Positions 1-6,867 of a DNA stretch of 15,406 bases are shown one piece after another; position 1 is the stretch's first letter; the number at the start of each line of letters is the position of its first letter. Source of the stretch: Candidatus Eiseniibacteriota bacterium. GTDB lineage: Bacteria; JAFGKV01. The translations under genes and the position numbers were made by a program. The stretch lies in assembly GCA_025453925.1 (NCBI GenBank), contig JALOPK010000146.1:1-15406 (forward strand). The letters run 5' to 3'. The notes beneath the pieces were generated by a model that was given only the letters and a program-made list of their open reading frames with translations, was not told the DNA's origin and ran no database searches.

Positions 1-1
1 T

Positions 2-1144
2 CACAGCCCACCGCTGGTCACCGTTCTGAGGCTGATCGCCGTCGCGATCCCGCTCTCTGCCTTCACGACGGTGGTCGTCAGTGCCGCCCAGGGCCTGAAG
101 CTCATGCGCTACCAGGTCCTGATACGGGACACCACTGAACAGGGGGCGCGGCTGCTGCTGGCTGCGGCCCTTCTGCTCGCCGGGTTGGGGCTCTTCGCCG
201 CCGCGTGGGCGCTGGTGGTTTCTCTCGCCATCGGGGCACTGGTGAGCGGCGTCGTGCGGCGGCGCGTCGTGGCCACCCGCTTGCGGGCCGAGGGATCCCC
301 GATCCGTGAATGGCGTTCGTTCCTCCAGTACTGCTGGCCGGTCCTCCCGACCAACCTGATTGCGGTCATCGAGGTGTGGTTGACCACCTTCATGGTCGGG
401 TCGCTGCTCTCCTCCGCCGATGTCGGCGTGTTCAGCGCCGCGTATCGAACGGTCTTCCTCGTCCAGGGAATCCTCCTGTCGTTCAACACGGTATTCTCTC
501 CTTTGATCTCCGGGCTCTGGCATCAAGGGGACCGTGATGCCCTGGCCAGACTCTTGAAGACCGTCAGCGCCTGGACTCTCCTGGTGAGCCTTCCCCCATT
601 GCTTTTCATGGCGCTGGTGCCCGGCGAGATCATGAGTGTGTTCGGGGAAGCATACCATGACGGATCGACCGTGCTCGTGCTGCTCTGCCTCGGCCAGGCG
701 ATCATGTCATCGACCGGCAGCCTGGGAGTCATGATCGACATGAGCGGGAGGTCGCGCCTCACGCTGCTCAATGCCGTTCCGCATCTGTGCGTGCAAGTTG
801 CATTGTCCCTTGCGTGGATTCCTCGCTATGGCATCGCCGGGGCTGCCTATGCCAAGATCATGTCCACGCTTCTCCTGCGGGTCCTCCAGCTCGTCGAAGT
901 GCATCGCTTCCTGGGAATGCACCCATTCGGGAGGGCATACATCAGGCCGGCGGTAGCGGGTGCATCGGGCCTCCTTTGCGCGGGCCTCATTACATTGATC
1001 TCAACCGGTTGGGCGGCGCCGCTCCGACTCGCCGCGGTAGCTGGCACGTTGCTCTTGGCATATGCACTTGGTGTGGTCGCCCAGGGGCTCACTCAGGAGG
1101 AGCGTGTGCTGTTCATGAAGCTGCGCAAGCGGCTTGGCCTATAG
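2..1144 (+). CDS. Polysaccharide/O-antigen flippase (MATE/MVF superfamily), 5' truncated
   Basis: The reading frame is open from the first base of the window, so the N-terminus lies upstream. The GTG at 71 is only an internal codon. The visible ~380 residues are strongly hydrophobic, with about nine or ten membrane segments separated by short basic loops. Typical family stretches are WPVLPTNLIAVIEVWLT and the AAYRTVFLVQG-like segment near the middle. This matches the C-terminal two thirds of Wzx-type lipid-linked oligosaccharide flippases, which move undecaprenyl-linked sugars across the inner membrane for O-antigen, capsule or exopolysaccharide assembly. A complete family member is about 420-500 residues. 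The gene ends with TAG just before a repeat-rich region, so any partner glycosyltransferase genes should lie upstream of the window. The superfamily is confident; the substrate is unknown. Confidence 0.85.
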   Translation, partial: HSPPLVTVLRLIAVAIPLSAFTTVVVSAAQGLKLMRYQVLIRDTTEQGARLLLAAALLLAGLGLFAAAWALVVSLAIGALVSGVVRRRVVATRLRAEGSPIREWRSFLQYCWPVLPTNLIAVIEVWLTTFMVGSLLSSADVGVFSAAYRTVFLVQGILLSFNTVFSPLISGLWHQGDRDALARLLKTVSAWTLLVSLPPLLFMALVPGEIMSVFGEAYHDGSTVLVLLCLGQAIMSSTGSLGVMIDMSGRSRLTLLNAVPHLCVQVALSLAWIPRYGIAGAAYAKIMSTLLLRVLQLVEVHRFLGMHPFGRAYIRPAVAGASGLLCAGLITLISTGWAAPLRLAAVAGTLLLAYALGVVAQGLTQEERVLFMKLRKRLGL

Positions 1145-1193
1145 GCCGCCCCCGCTACAGCGGGCCGGACTGCCTATGGCCTATTGCCGACTG

Positions 1194-1384
1194 CCCGCGC
1201 AGCGGGTGTTCTCGAGCCCTCCCACTTTCGCAAAGGGGGACCGAGGGGGTTTCCGGACTGCCGGACTGCACAGCGGGCTGTCCCCTCCGCGTCTCCGCGC
1301 CTCTGCGGGATCCCTTGCCCCCTCCACCTCGGTGCCTCGTGCAGCCACGCCGCTCTGCGGTGTGCCCCCCCCCTCGGCCCTTTT
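1194..1384. repeat. Dispersed ~190 bp intergenic repeat, copy 1
   Basis: It begins with the hairpin CCCGC-gca-GCGGG. It continues through a CTTT-CGC-AAAG hairpin flanked by C and G runs, then a C-rich core, and ends in a C-run followed by CTCGGCCCTTT. It is nearly identical to 1452-1639 and to 3021-3201 over most of its length. Copy 2 starts 258 bp after copy 1. No ORF is conserved in it, so it looks like a non-autonomous palindromic repeat element rather than an insertion sequence. Confidence 0.85.
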
Positions 1385-1427
1385 CGGATTTCGAGTTTCG
1401 TGCTTGGGATTTCCCGCCTCAGCGGGC
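1385..1427. repeat. Short repeat with terminal CCCGC/GCGGG hairpin
   Basis: The unit reads CGGATTTCGAGTTTCGTGCTT, then GGGATTTCCCGC, a CTCA loop and GCGGGCC. Two further versions lie in tandem at 3387-3479. The stem is identical in every copy while the loop bases differ. Confidence 0.75.
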
Positions 1428-1451
1428 CGACTGCCGACTCCTCCCCGATTT

Positions 1452-1639
1452 CCCGCGCGGCGGGTGTTCTCGAGCCCTCCCACTTTCGCAAAGGGGGACC
1501 GAGGGGGATTTCCGGACTGCGGACTACCCAGCGGGCTGTCCCCTCCGCGTCTCCGCGCCTCTGCGGGATCCCTTGCCCCTCCACCTCGGTGCCTCGTGCA
1601 GCCACGCCGCTCTGCGGTGTGCCCCCCCCTCGGCCCTTT
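1452..1639. repeat. Dispersed ~190 bp intergenic repeat, copy 2
   Basis: Starts with CCCGC-gcg-GCGGG, continues with the same CTTT-CGC-AAAG hairpin and C-rich core as copy 1, and ends at CTCGGCCCTTT. Differences from copy 1 are a few substitutions and length changes in homopolymer C and G runs. It ends 85 bp before the ATPase start, and copy 3 lies beyond that gene's 3' end in the same orientation. Confidence 0.85.
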
Positions 1640-1717
1640 CGGGCTGCTCCGCATTCCGCGTTCGAACATCACTCCACTCGTTCGTTCGGCCTGATCTCGT
1701 CCATAAGTAAAACGAAC

Positions 1718-1760
1718 TTGACACATGGACGACCAAGTGCTAATCATGACTACCATGATT
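1718..1760 (+). promoter_or_regulatory. Putative promoter and overlapping palindromic operator of the ATPase gene
   Basis: A perfect -35 hexamer TTGACA lies at 1718-1723. It is followed by a perfect inverted repeat, AATCATG-actac-CATGATT, at 1742-1760, where a -10 element would be expected (the -10 match itself is poor). The palindrome covers two of the three possible ATG codons. A repressor bound here would block transcription start. This arrangement is visible in the sequence; its function is inference. Confidence 0.4.
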
Positions 1761-2921
1761 CACCGACCATTCTGGATCAACCGCATACTGGCCTCGTGGC
1801 AGAGCGCACACATCGTATGGGTCTCGGGCGTCAGGCGGTCGGGAAAGACCACTTTGGCGAGAATGCTCCCCGACACAGTGTTCTTGAACTGCGACCTGCC
1901 GTCCGTGCGTCGTGCGCTCCACGATCCGGAGGCGTTCTTTCGTGGTGTGCCCCCGGATGGAACGGTCGTCCTCGACGAGGTGCATCGCCTGGAAGACCCC
2001 AGCGCCGCGCTCAAGATCGCGGCCGACGAGTTTCCCCGCCTTCGGATACTTGCCACCGGATCCTCCACGCTGGCGGCCACGCGGAAGTTCCGGGATGCGC
2101 TCACCGGCCGGAAGAGGCTCGTGCACCTGACGCCGGTACTCTGGAGGGAGTGTCTGGACGAGTTCGGGATCGCCAACCTCGATCACCGCCTGCTCCGCGG
2201 CGGCCTCCCGGAGCCGTTGATGGCCCAGGCGAAGGACGCCTCATTTTTCTCCGAGTGGATCGACTCGTTCTATGCCCGCGACATCGGGGAGCTTTTCGGT
2301 ATCCGCAATCGCGTGGGGTTCTCCGCCCTCCTTGAGTTGCTGATGCGTCAGAGCGGGGGCCTCCTCGACGTGACGAAGCTCTCACGGGAATGCGCCCTGA
2401 GCCGCCCGACGGTGGGGGTCTACCTCGAGGCCATGCGCCTTGCTCACGCCGGTCTGCCGGTGCGACCCTTCCATGGAGGAGGACGGCGCGAGATCACGCG
2501 CCAGCCAAAGTGGTATGCCTTCGACACAGGTTTCGTCACGTTCGTGCGGGGATGGGACACCGTTCGCGAGGAGGACCGGGGGCTGCTGTGGGAGCATCTC
2601 GTCCTCGAGGCCCTCCGGGCAGCACAGGGCGACCGGGACCTCTTCTTCTGGCGGGACAAGTCGGGCCGCGAGATCGATTTCGTGATCAGGACCGGCGGAG
2701 ACTCGGTGGATGCCATCGAGTGCAAGGTCAGCCCCGAGGCGGCCGACTGGCGCAGCCTGCCCGTGTTCCGGGAGCACTACCCTCACGGCCGCAACTACGT
2801 AGTCAGCCCCCACGTCCCCATCCCGTTCACCTCGAGCCGAGGGGACCTCCACGTCAATCACGTCGCCCTCGACGGTCTCCCGCACGCGCGTGCGAAAGGC
2901 GACGCTATCCCCGATGCTTGA
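1725..2921 (+). CDS. AAA ATPase with C-terminal DUF4143 domain
   Basis: A predicted cytosolic ATPase of the AAA_14/DUF4143 family, whose role is mostly unknown. Numbered from the ATG at 1725: Walker A GVRRSGKTT at about 35-43, Walker B VVLDEVH at about 81-87, and the sensor motif ILATGSS near 108-114. A winged-helix-like segment (LSRECALSRPTVGVYL) lies near the middle. The C-terminal DUF4143 portion ends with E-I-D-F at 316-319 and I-E-C-K at 331-334, resembling the D...ExK arrangement of PD-(D/E)xK nucleases. In-frame ATGs at 1725, 1746 and 1755 all lack a Shine-Dalgarno. The family usually begins near the MIHRPFW segment, and a promoter-like TTGACA lies just before 1725, so 1755 may be the true start. 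The ~390-residue length is normal. It is flanked by direct repeats, suggesting an accessory gene. Confidence 0.85.
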   Translation: MDDQVLIMTTMIHRPFWINRILASWQSAHIVWVSGVRRSGKTTLARMLPDTVFLNCDLPSVRRALHDPEAFFRGVPPDGTVVLDEVHRLEDPSAALKIAADEFPRLRILATGSSTLAATRKFRDALTGRKRLVHLTPVLWRECLDEFGIANLDHRLLRGGLPEPLMAQAKDASFFSEWIDSFYARDIGELFGIRNRVGFSALLELLMRQSGGLLDVTKLSRECALSRPTVGVYLEAMRLAHAGLPVRPFHGGGRREITRQPKWYAFDTGFVTFVRGWDTVREEDRGLLWEHLVLEALRAAQGDRDLFFWRDKSGREIDFVIRTGGDSVDAIECKVSPEAADWRSLPVFREHYPHGRNYVVSPHVPIPFTSSRGDLHVNHVALDGLPHARAKGDAIPDA

Positions 2922-3020
2922 CGCATCGCGTCTCGCTCCGCCGTCAGCTCCGCTCCCGATTTCGGATTGCGGGTTTCCCACTCCGCGCTCTATGGGAGCA
3001 TCTTCAGCCGCGATTGCCGC

Positions 3021-3201
3021 CGTTTCGAGCTCTCCCCCTTTGGCAAAGGGGGACCGAGGAGGACTGCCGGACTGCCGCCTGCCGACTACCCAGCGGGCTG
3101 TACCCTCCGCGTCTCCGCGCCTCTGCGGGATCCCTTGCCCCTCCACCTCGGTGCCTCGTGCAGCCACGCCGCTCTGCGGTGTGCCCCCCCCTCGGCCCTT
3201 T
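3021..3201. repeat. Dispersed ~190 bp intergenic repeat, copy 3
   Basis: Same orientation as copies 1 and 2. The internal hairpin is perfect here, CCCCCTTTG-g-CAAAGGGGG, whereas copies 1 and 2 carry an A/G mismatch in that stem. The 3' half, from the CCTCCGCGTCTCCGCGCC stretch to CTCGGCCCTTT, is almost base-for-base identical to the other copies. The 5' CCCGC hairpin is missing. Confidence 0.85.
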
Positions 3202-3210
3202 GAGAGAGAC

Positions 3211-3238
3211 TTGACTTGCGCCGTCCGTCATGTAAGGT
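3211..3238 (+). promoter_or_regulatory. Weak sigma-70-like promoter, orphan
   Basis: TTGACT at 3211-3216 and TAAGGT at 3233-3238 with a 16 bp spacer, starting 10 bp after repeat copy 3. No credible gene follows immediately; the next is at 3656. It may be a remnant promoter, the promoter of a long leader for the nucleotidyltransferase, or chance. Confidence 0.25.
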
Positions 3239-3341
3239 GGGCCTCACTCATGGCGGCGGCGTGCGCCGCAGCCCGATTCGAGCCCTTGCACCAACAGGGG
3301 GGAATCGTGTTCACAGTCCTGCCTACCCCATTGGAAGCGTC

Positions 3342-3381
3342 ATTCCATCATTCCAGCGTTCCACCCTTCCAGTCTTCCTTG
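3342..3381. repeat. 8 bp periodic tandem repeat
   Basis: TTCC begins at 3343, 3351, 3359, 3367 and 3375, an exact 8 bp period over five units with consensus NTTCCANC; the last unit is degenerate. Confidence 0.7.
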
Positions 3382-3386
3382 CTCCC

Positions 3387-3479
3387 CGTTTCGAGTTTCG
3401 TGCTTCGTGTTTGGGATTTCCCGCGTGAGCGGGCTTCGGATTTCGAGTTTCGTGCTTCGAGTTTCCCGCGAAGCGGGCC
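3387..3479. repeat. Two tandem copies of the short CCCGC/GCGGG hairpin repeat
   Basis: Copies at 3387-3434 and 3435-3479 both carry TTTCGAGTTTCGTGCTTCG and end in a CCCGC hairpin. The loops are GTGA (stem 3420-3433) and GAA (stem 3465-3477). They match the unit at 1385-1427. Confidence 0.75.
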
Positions 3480-3502
3480 GCTTCCCACGCCTCGATCTGA
3501 CC

Positions 3503-3524
3503 ACTATTCTAACATTAGAATAGT
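3503..3524. promoter_or_regulatory. Perfect 22 bp palindrome, candidate operator
   Basis: Arms ACTATTCTAA and TTAGAATAGT, 10 bp each and perfectly complementary, are separated by CA. It is strikingly AT-rich in a GC-rich setting and contains TAGAAT, a 5/6 match to a -10 box (3516-3521), although no good -35 is present. It lies 131 bp upstream of the nucleotidyltransferase start. An operator or protein-binding site is likely; the binding protein is unknown. Confidence 0.5.
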
Positions 3525-3655
3525 ACTTGGTGCACGCGATTCTTGCTCAGCCGCGGGCCGGTCTACCAGCGAGTTTGGCTCTCTCTCGTGCGCAAACCCC
3601 ACAACGCAATACCTGATCCTCAAGCCCCCGTCCTAGGGCTTCCGCAGGGGAACCG

Positions 3656-4246
3656 GTGGCGCTGCCGAACACGTTTGCGGCAACCGATGAACTGACGCGC
3701 GCCGTCGGTGCGATGCGGGGCTTTGATCGGCCGTGGTTCGTTGCCGGTGGCTGGGCGCTCGATCTGTTCCGCGGGTCAGCCTCGCGTCAGCACGCAGATG
3801 TCGAGATCGCTCTGTTCCGCGAGGATCAGCATGCTTTGCGGCACCACCTTGCCGGCTGGGAGTTCGAGAAGGTCGATGCGGGTCGCCGCAGCCGCTGGCC
3901 GGCCGACGAGTGGCTCGCACTCCCGATTCACGAGGTGCACGGCTCGGCCACTCCCGAGTCGTGGCAGTTGGAGTTCCTTCTGAACGAGCGCGAGGGTGGC
4001 CAGTGGGTGTACCGGCGCAAAGCCGACGTGAAGTATCCGGCGGGCGAAGTCGGGCTGCGGTCGGTCGATGGGATTCCGTTCCTGCGGCCCGAGATTGTGC
4101 TGTTGTACAAGGCAAAGGCACGGCGGCCGATCGACGAACAGGACTTCCAGATGGTGCGGTGCGCCCTCGCGCCGACGGAGCGGGCGTGGCTTCGATGGGC
4201 GCTTGACGCATGCCACCCGGATCACGCCTGGCTGGGCATGCTATGA
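3656..4246 (+). CDS. Nucleotidyltransferase domain protein, ANT(2'')/Lnu-like
   Basis: A 196-residue soluble protein resembling aminoglycoside 2''- and lincosamide nucleotidyltransferases, which transfer AMP to a hydroxyl of a small molecule. The nucleotide-binding segment V-A-G-G-W-A-L-D-L-F lies at 29-38. It is followed by R-Q-H-A-D-V-E-I at 44-51, where D48 and E50 sit at the metal-binding D-x-D positions. Position 50 is Glu rather than the usual Asp. A later acidic residue in WQLEFLLNE may be the third ligand. The GTG start has AGGGG five bases upstream. The C-terminal half is shorter on family signatures. The chromosomal environmental setting makes a clinical resistance role unproven; the substrate could be another metabolite. 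Neighbouring repeats suggest an accessory gene. It is not in an operon with the ABC genes, since 369 bp and a hairpin separate them. Confidence 0.75.
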   Translation: MALPNTFAATDELTRAVGAMRGFDRPWFVAGGWALDLFRGSASRQHADVEIALFREDQHALRHHLAGWEFEKVDAGRRSRWPADEWLALPIHEVHGSATPESWQLEFLLNEREGGQWVYRRKADVKYPAGEVGLRSVDGIPFLRPEIVLLYKAKARRPIDEQDFQMVRCALAPTERAWLRWALDACHPDHAWLGML

Positions 4247-4276
4247 ACCGCGGAAGCCCACACCAGCACGGGAGTC

Positions 4277-4293
4277 CCCCGGCTTCGCCGGGG
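4277..4293 (+). terminator. GC-rich hairpin, possible terminator of the nucleotidyltransferase gene
   Basis: CCCCGGC-ttc-GCCGGGG, seven perfect pairs, 30 bases after the stop codon. There is no T-run, so intrinsic termination is uncertain. Confidence 0.4.
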
Positions 4294-4329
4294 AGGCCAC
4301 TGGAGTTTCACCGATACGGGAGCCGTCCA

Positions 4330-4377
4330 GTGAACTCAGCGTTCGCGAGCCGCTCACGCCGCACGAGGGGAGTTCAC
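4330..4377. repeat. Inverted repeat with 32 bp spacer
   Basis: GTGAACTC at 4330-4337 is perfectly complementary to GAGTTCAC at 4370-4377. It could form a leader structure or be a pair of binding half-sites upstream of the ABC exporter. It may also be chance. Confidence 0.35.
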
Positions 4378-4615
4378 GCCGGACGAGCGTCTCCTGTTCA
4401 CAAAGCCGAGCAGCCGGCTGGGCCGGTAGGCCGCCGTGGATCGGAATGCCCCGTCGCACCGAGGCTGGGTATTGCCGTGCGATGCTTTCGAGTGGGAGTA
4501 CTCGGAGGCGGTGTCGTGACCGCGGGGCCCGTGCCGCACACGGGAATAGTCACATCCGCCCGGGGGTATCTCTCTCGTGCACGTCCTGGCCCGCATCGAA
4601 TCGGAGGATGAGCCC

Positions 4616-5527
4616 ATGCATGCCATCGAACTCGAGCATGTGACCAAGGCCTTCGGACGCACCGTCGCCGTTGACGGTCTGAACCTTGAGGTCCCGAAGG
4701 GGTGCGTGTACGGCTTCATCGGACCCAATGGGTCGGGCAAGACGACGACCTTGCGGATGATCATGCGCATTCTGGTGCCCGATCGTGGCGACATCCGCGT
4801 GCTGGGGGCCCCGATGGATGGTGCCACGGCCGACGGGATCGGGTACATGCCGGAGGAGCGAGGGCTCTATTCGCGCATGAAGGTGCGGGATCTACTTCGG
4901 TTCTATGGCAGGCTCAAGGCGGGGAGGGACCTGCGCCGGGATGTCGACCGCTGGCTCGAACGGCTTGAACTGGGAACCTGGGGCGGGAAGAAGATCGAGA
5001 CACTGAGCAAGGGTATGAGTCAGAAGGTGCAGTTCATTGCCACCGTGGTGTCGCGTCCCGAGATCGTGATTCTCGATGAACCGTTCACCGGTCTTGATCC
5101 GGTGAATGCGGAGGCGATCAAGGACGCTATCCTCGAACTGCGGGATCAGGGCACGACAGTGGTCTTCAGCACCCACGACATGGGTGTCGCCGAACGGATG
5201 TGCGACTTCATCTTCATGATCTTCAAAGGGAAGAAAGTGCTCGACGGCACGCTATCCCAGATCCAGGAGCAGTACGGCAGCGACACCATCCGGATCCGCT
5301 GTCCCGAGGGCGCTGAGGCGCTCGCCGGCCTCCCGGGTATCGACAAGGTCACCGACTTCGGCCAGATGCAGGAGCTTCGCATGACCAGCTCATGTGACCC
5401 TCACGATGTGCTCACCACCGTCGTGTCACGAACGCGTGTGCAGAGCTTCGAGATCACCAGGCCCTCGCTTCACGACATCTTCCTTCGCATCGCGGGTCCC
5501 GCGGCACGGGAGGTGAACCGTGCGTAA
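4616..5527 (+). CDS. ABC transporter ATP-binding protein, NatA-like
   Basis: ATPase subunit of an ABC-2 type exporter; it hydrolyses ATP on the cytoplasmic face to drive the membrane partner. The 303 residues show Walker A GPNGSGKT at 36-43, GYMPEERGLY at 76-85 (Glu at the Q-loop position, typical of NatA/DrrA-type proteins), signature LSKGMSQKVQ at 130-139, Walker B VILDEP at 151-156 and the switch His in STHDM at 185-189. A C-terminal ~80-residue DUF4162-like extension follows. A GTG 39 bases further upstream is in frame, but the ATG at 4616 is preferred. GGAGGA lies 7 bases before it and the conserved N-terminus IELEHVTKAFG begins right there. The stop overlaps the permease start by 8 bp, implying coupled translation. 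The substrate (Na+, drug or lipid-like) cannot be deduced. Confidence 0.93.
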   Translation: MHAIELEHVTKAFGRTVAVDGLNLEVPKGCVYGFIGPNGSGKTTTLRMIMRILVPDRGDIRVLGAPMDGATADGIGYMPEERGLYSRMKVRDLLRFYGRLKAGRDLRRDVDRWLERLELGTWGGKKIETLSKGMSQKVQFIATVVSRPEIVILDEPFTGLDPVNAEAIKDAILELRDQGTTVVFSTHDMGVAERMCDFIFMIFKGKKVLDGTLSQIQEQYGSDTIRIRCPEGAEALAGLPGIDKVTDFGQMQELRMTSSCDPHDVLTTVVSRTRVQSFEITRPSLHDIFLRIAGPAAREVNRA

Positions 5528-6836
5528 GGCTCTCCTCCTCGCCGCCCGGGAGTACCGCGCGTCGGTGCGGACCAAGGGTTTCATCATTGGGCTGGTGATT
5601 GCGCCCCTCTTCATGGGGGGAAGCCTGATCGCCTACTTCCTTCTCAAGGACCGGGTTGACACCAAGGACAAGGCCATTGCCATCGTGGACCGGTCGGGCA
5701 TTGTGGCCGCAGCCGTGGTCGAGGCCGCCGAGTACCGGAATGCGAACGAGATCCACGACAAGGAGACAGGCAGGAAGACCCGCCCCGCGTACCTAGTTGA
5801 GATCATCGCCCCGCAGTCCGGCGACCTGCCGGCGCAGAGGCTTGAGTTGTCGGATCGGGTTCGCCGGGGAACGCTCCATGCGTTTCTCGACATCGGTCCC
5901 GACGTGCTGCATCCGGGCGGAGACCCCGAGGGCAGCCGTATTGCCTATTACGCCAAGAACGCGGCCATGGATGATGTGCGCGGCTGGCTCACGTGGCCCA
6001 TCAACAACCACCTGAGAAAGGTCCGGCTGGTGGAGGCCGGGCTGGATGCCGAGGCGGTCCAGGAGTTGTTCTACTGGTCCGGCGTTGAGGCGCTGGGTTT
6101 GGTGTCCGTCGATGAGGCAACTGGGGACATCCGCGATGCGGCCAAGGCCAGTGAACTGCAGGCGCTCCTTATTCCCATCGTCATGATGATGCTCATGTTC
6201 CTGATGGTGATGATGAGCGTGCCGGGCATGCTGCATTCCGTCATGGAAGAGAAGACCCAGAAGATCGCCGAAGTGCTACTTGGCTCGATCAGCCCCTCCG
6301 AGTTCATTCTCGGCAAGCTCCTGGGCGGTATCGCCGTGTCGCTCACCACCTCGGCGGTCTATGCCATCGGCGCGGCGGTGGCGGTCAAGGTGACCGGGCT
6401 GGGCGGCTACGTGCCGTACCACGCGCTCCCCTGGTTCTTCTCGTACATGGTGCTGGCCATCGTCATGATGGGGTCCATAGCGCTGGCGATGGGGGCGACA
6501 TGCAGCGAGGCAAAAGACGCCCAGTCCCTCAACTTCCCCAGCCTGATTCCGTTCCTGTTGCCCATGTTCATCTACTTCCCGGTCGCCAAGGAGCCCCTGA
6601 GCAGCTTCGCCGTGGTGACGTCGCTCATCCCGACGTTCACCCCGCTGCTCATGCTTCTGCGGCTCGCAACCCCCGAGGCCATTCCGTGGTGGCAGCCGGC
6701 AGCCGGTCTGGTGGGAGTGCTCGCCACGACTGCGCTCTTCGTGTGGGCGGGAGGCCGCATCTTCCGGGTGGCCATCCTCATGCAGGGGACGCCGCCGAGG
6801 CTGTCTCACATCGTACGGTGGGCGGTGAAGGGATAG
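5520..6836 (+). CDS. ABC-2 type transporter permease, NatB-like
   Basis: Membrane partner of the preceding ATPase, 438 residues. One membrane helix lies at about 21-42 (FIIGLVIAPLF). A large ~170-residue extracytoplasmic domain follows, then a C-terminal bundle of about five helices starting with the Met-rich LLIPIVMMMLMFLMVMM near 217. The cytoplasmic coupling segment EEKTQKIAEVLLGSISPSEFILGK is the characteristic ABC-2/NatB motif. The GTG start at 5520 lies inside the end of the ATPase gene and is preceded by GGGAGGT. The two genes form a complete two-component exporter. NatAB exports Na+ in Bacillus, but relatives handle other substrates, so the cargo is unknown. The gene ends 10 bases before a palindromic stretch. 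Confidence 0.9.
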   Translation: MRKALLLAAREYRASVRTKGFIIGLVIAPLFMGGSLIAYFLLKDRVDTKDKAIAIVDRSGIVAAAVVEAAEYRNANEIHDKETGRKTRPAYLVEIIAPQSGDLPAQRLELSDRVRRGTLHAFLDIGPDVLHPGGDPEGSRIAYYAKNAAMDDVRGWLTWPINNHLRKVRLVEAGLDAEAVQELFYWSGVEALGLVSVDEATGDIRDAAKASELQALLIPIVMMMLMFLMVMMSVPGMLHSVMEEKTQKIAEVLLGSISPSEFILGKLLGGIAVSLTTSAVYAIGAAVAVKVTGLGGYVPYHALPWFFSYMVLAIVMMGSIALAMGATCSEAKDAQSLNFPSLIPFLLPMFIYFPVAKEPLSSFAVVTSLIPTFTPLLMLLRLATPEAIPWWQPAAGLVGVLATTALFVWAGGRIFRVAILMQGTPPRLSHIVRWAVKG

Positions 6837-6845
6837 CGACGGGGA

Positions 6846-6867
6846 CGGTCGCGACCGCCATCGGTCG
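6846..6867 (+). terminator. Palindromic cluster, weak terminator candidate for the ABC operon
   Basis: CGGTCGCGACCG (6846-6857) is a perfect 12 bp palindrome. It shares bases with an alternative hairpin, CGACCG-ccat-CGGTCG (6852-6867). It lies 10-31 bases after the permease stop and has no T-run. Confidence 0.3.

Larger units (their letters stand above)
1145..1724. other. Non-coding, repeat-filled intergenic region
   Basis: No convincing gene lies between the flippase stop and the ATPase start. Open frames through here are compositional artefacts of C-rich repeats and show no recognisable domains. The stretch holds two copies of a ~190 bp repeat (1194-1384 and 1452-1639) and one copy of a shorter repeat (1385-1427). 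It also holds four small hairpins with invariant CCCGC/GCGGG stems at 1151-1164, 1194-1206, 1413-1426 and 1452-1464. Confidence 0.7.
2922..3655. other. Non-coding, repeat-rich intergenic region
   Basis: No gene is supported over these 734 bases. Contents in order: a ~190 bp repeat copy (3021-3201), a weak promoter-like pair (3211-3238), an 8 bp periodic tract (3342-3381), two tandem short repeats (3387-3479) and an AT-rich 22 bp palindrome (3503-3524). The Shine-Dalgarno of the next gene follows. Open frames through the repeats lack recognisable domains. Confidence 0.7.
4247..4615. other. Intergenic region with hairpins, upstream of the ABC exporter
   Basis: No gene is supported here. It holds a GC-rich hairpin just after the nucleotidyltransferase (4277-4293), a long-spaced inverted repeat (4330-4377) and the strong GGAGGA ribosome site of the ABC gene (4603-4608). 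No convincing sigma-70 or sigma-54 promoter was recognised. Confidence 0.6.

Noticed and set aside
787-2335. Long plus-strand open frames running from the flippase through the repeats into the ATPase
   Set aside because: They are out of frame with both real genes, are Pro/Arg/Ser-rich, contain the same translated repeat twice and show no domain.
1194-3201. CRISPR array
   Set aside because: The repeats are ~190 bp, few and unevenly spaced, with no 30-40 bp repeat-spacer pattern and no cas genes.
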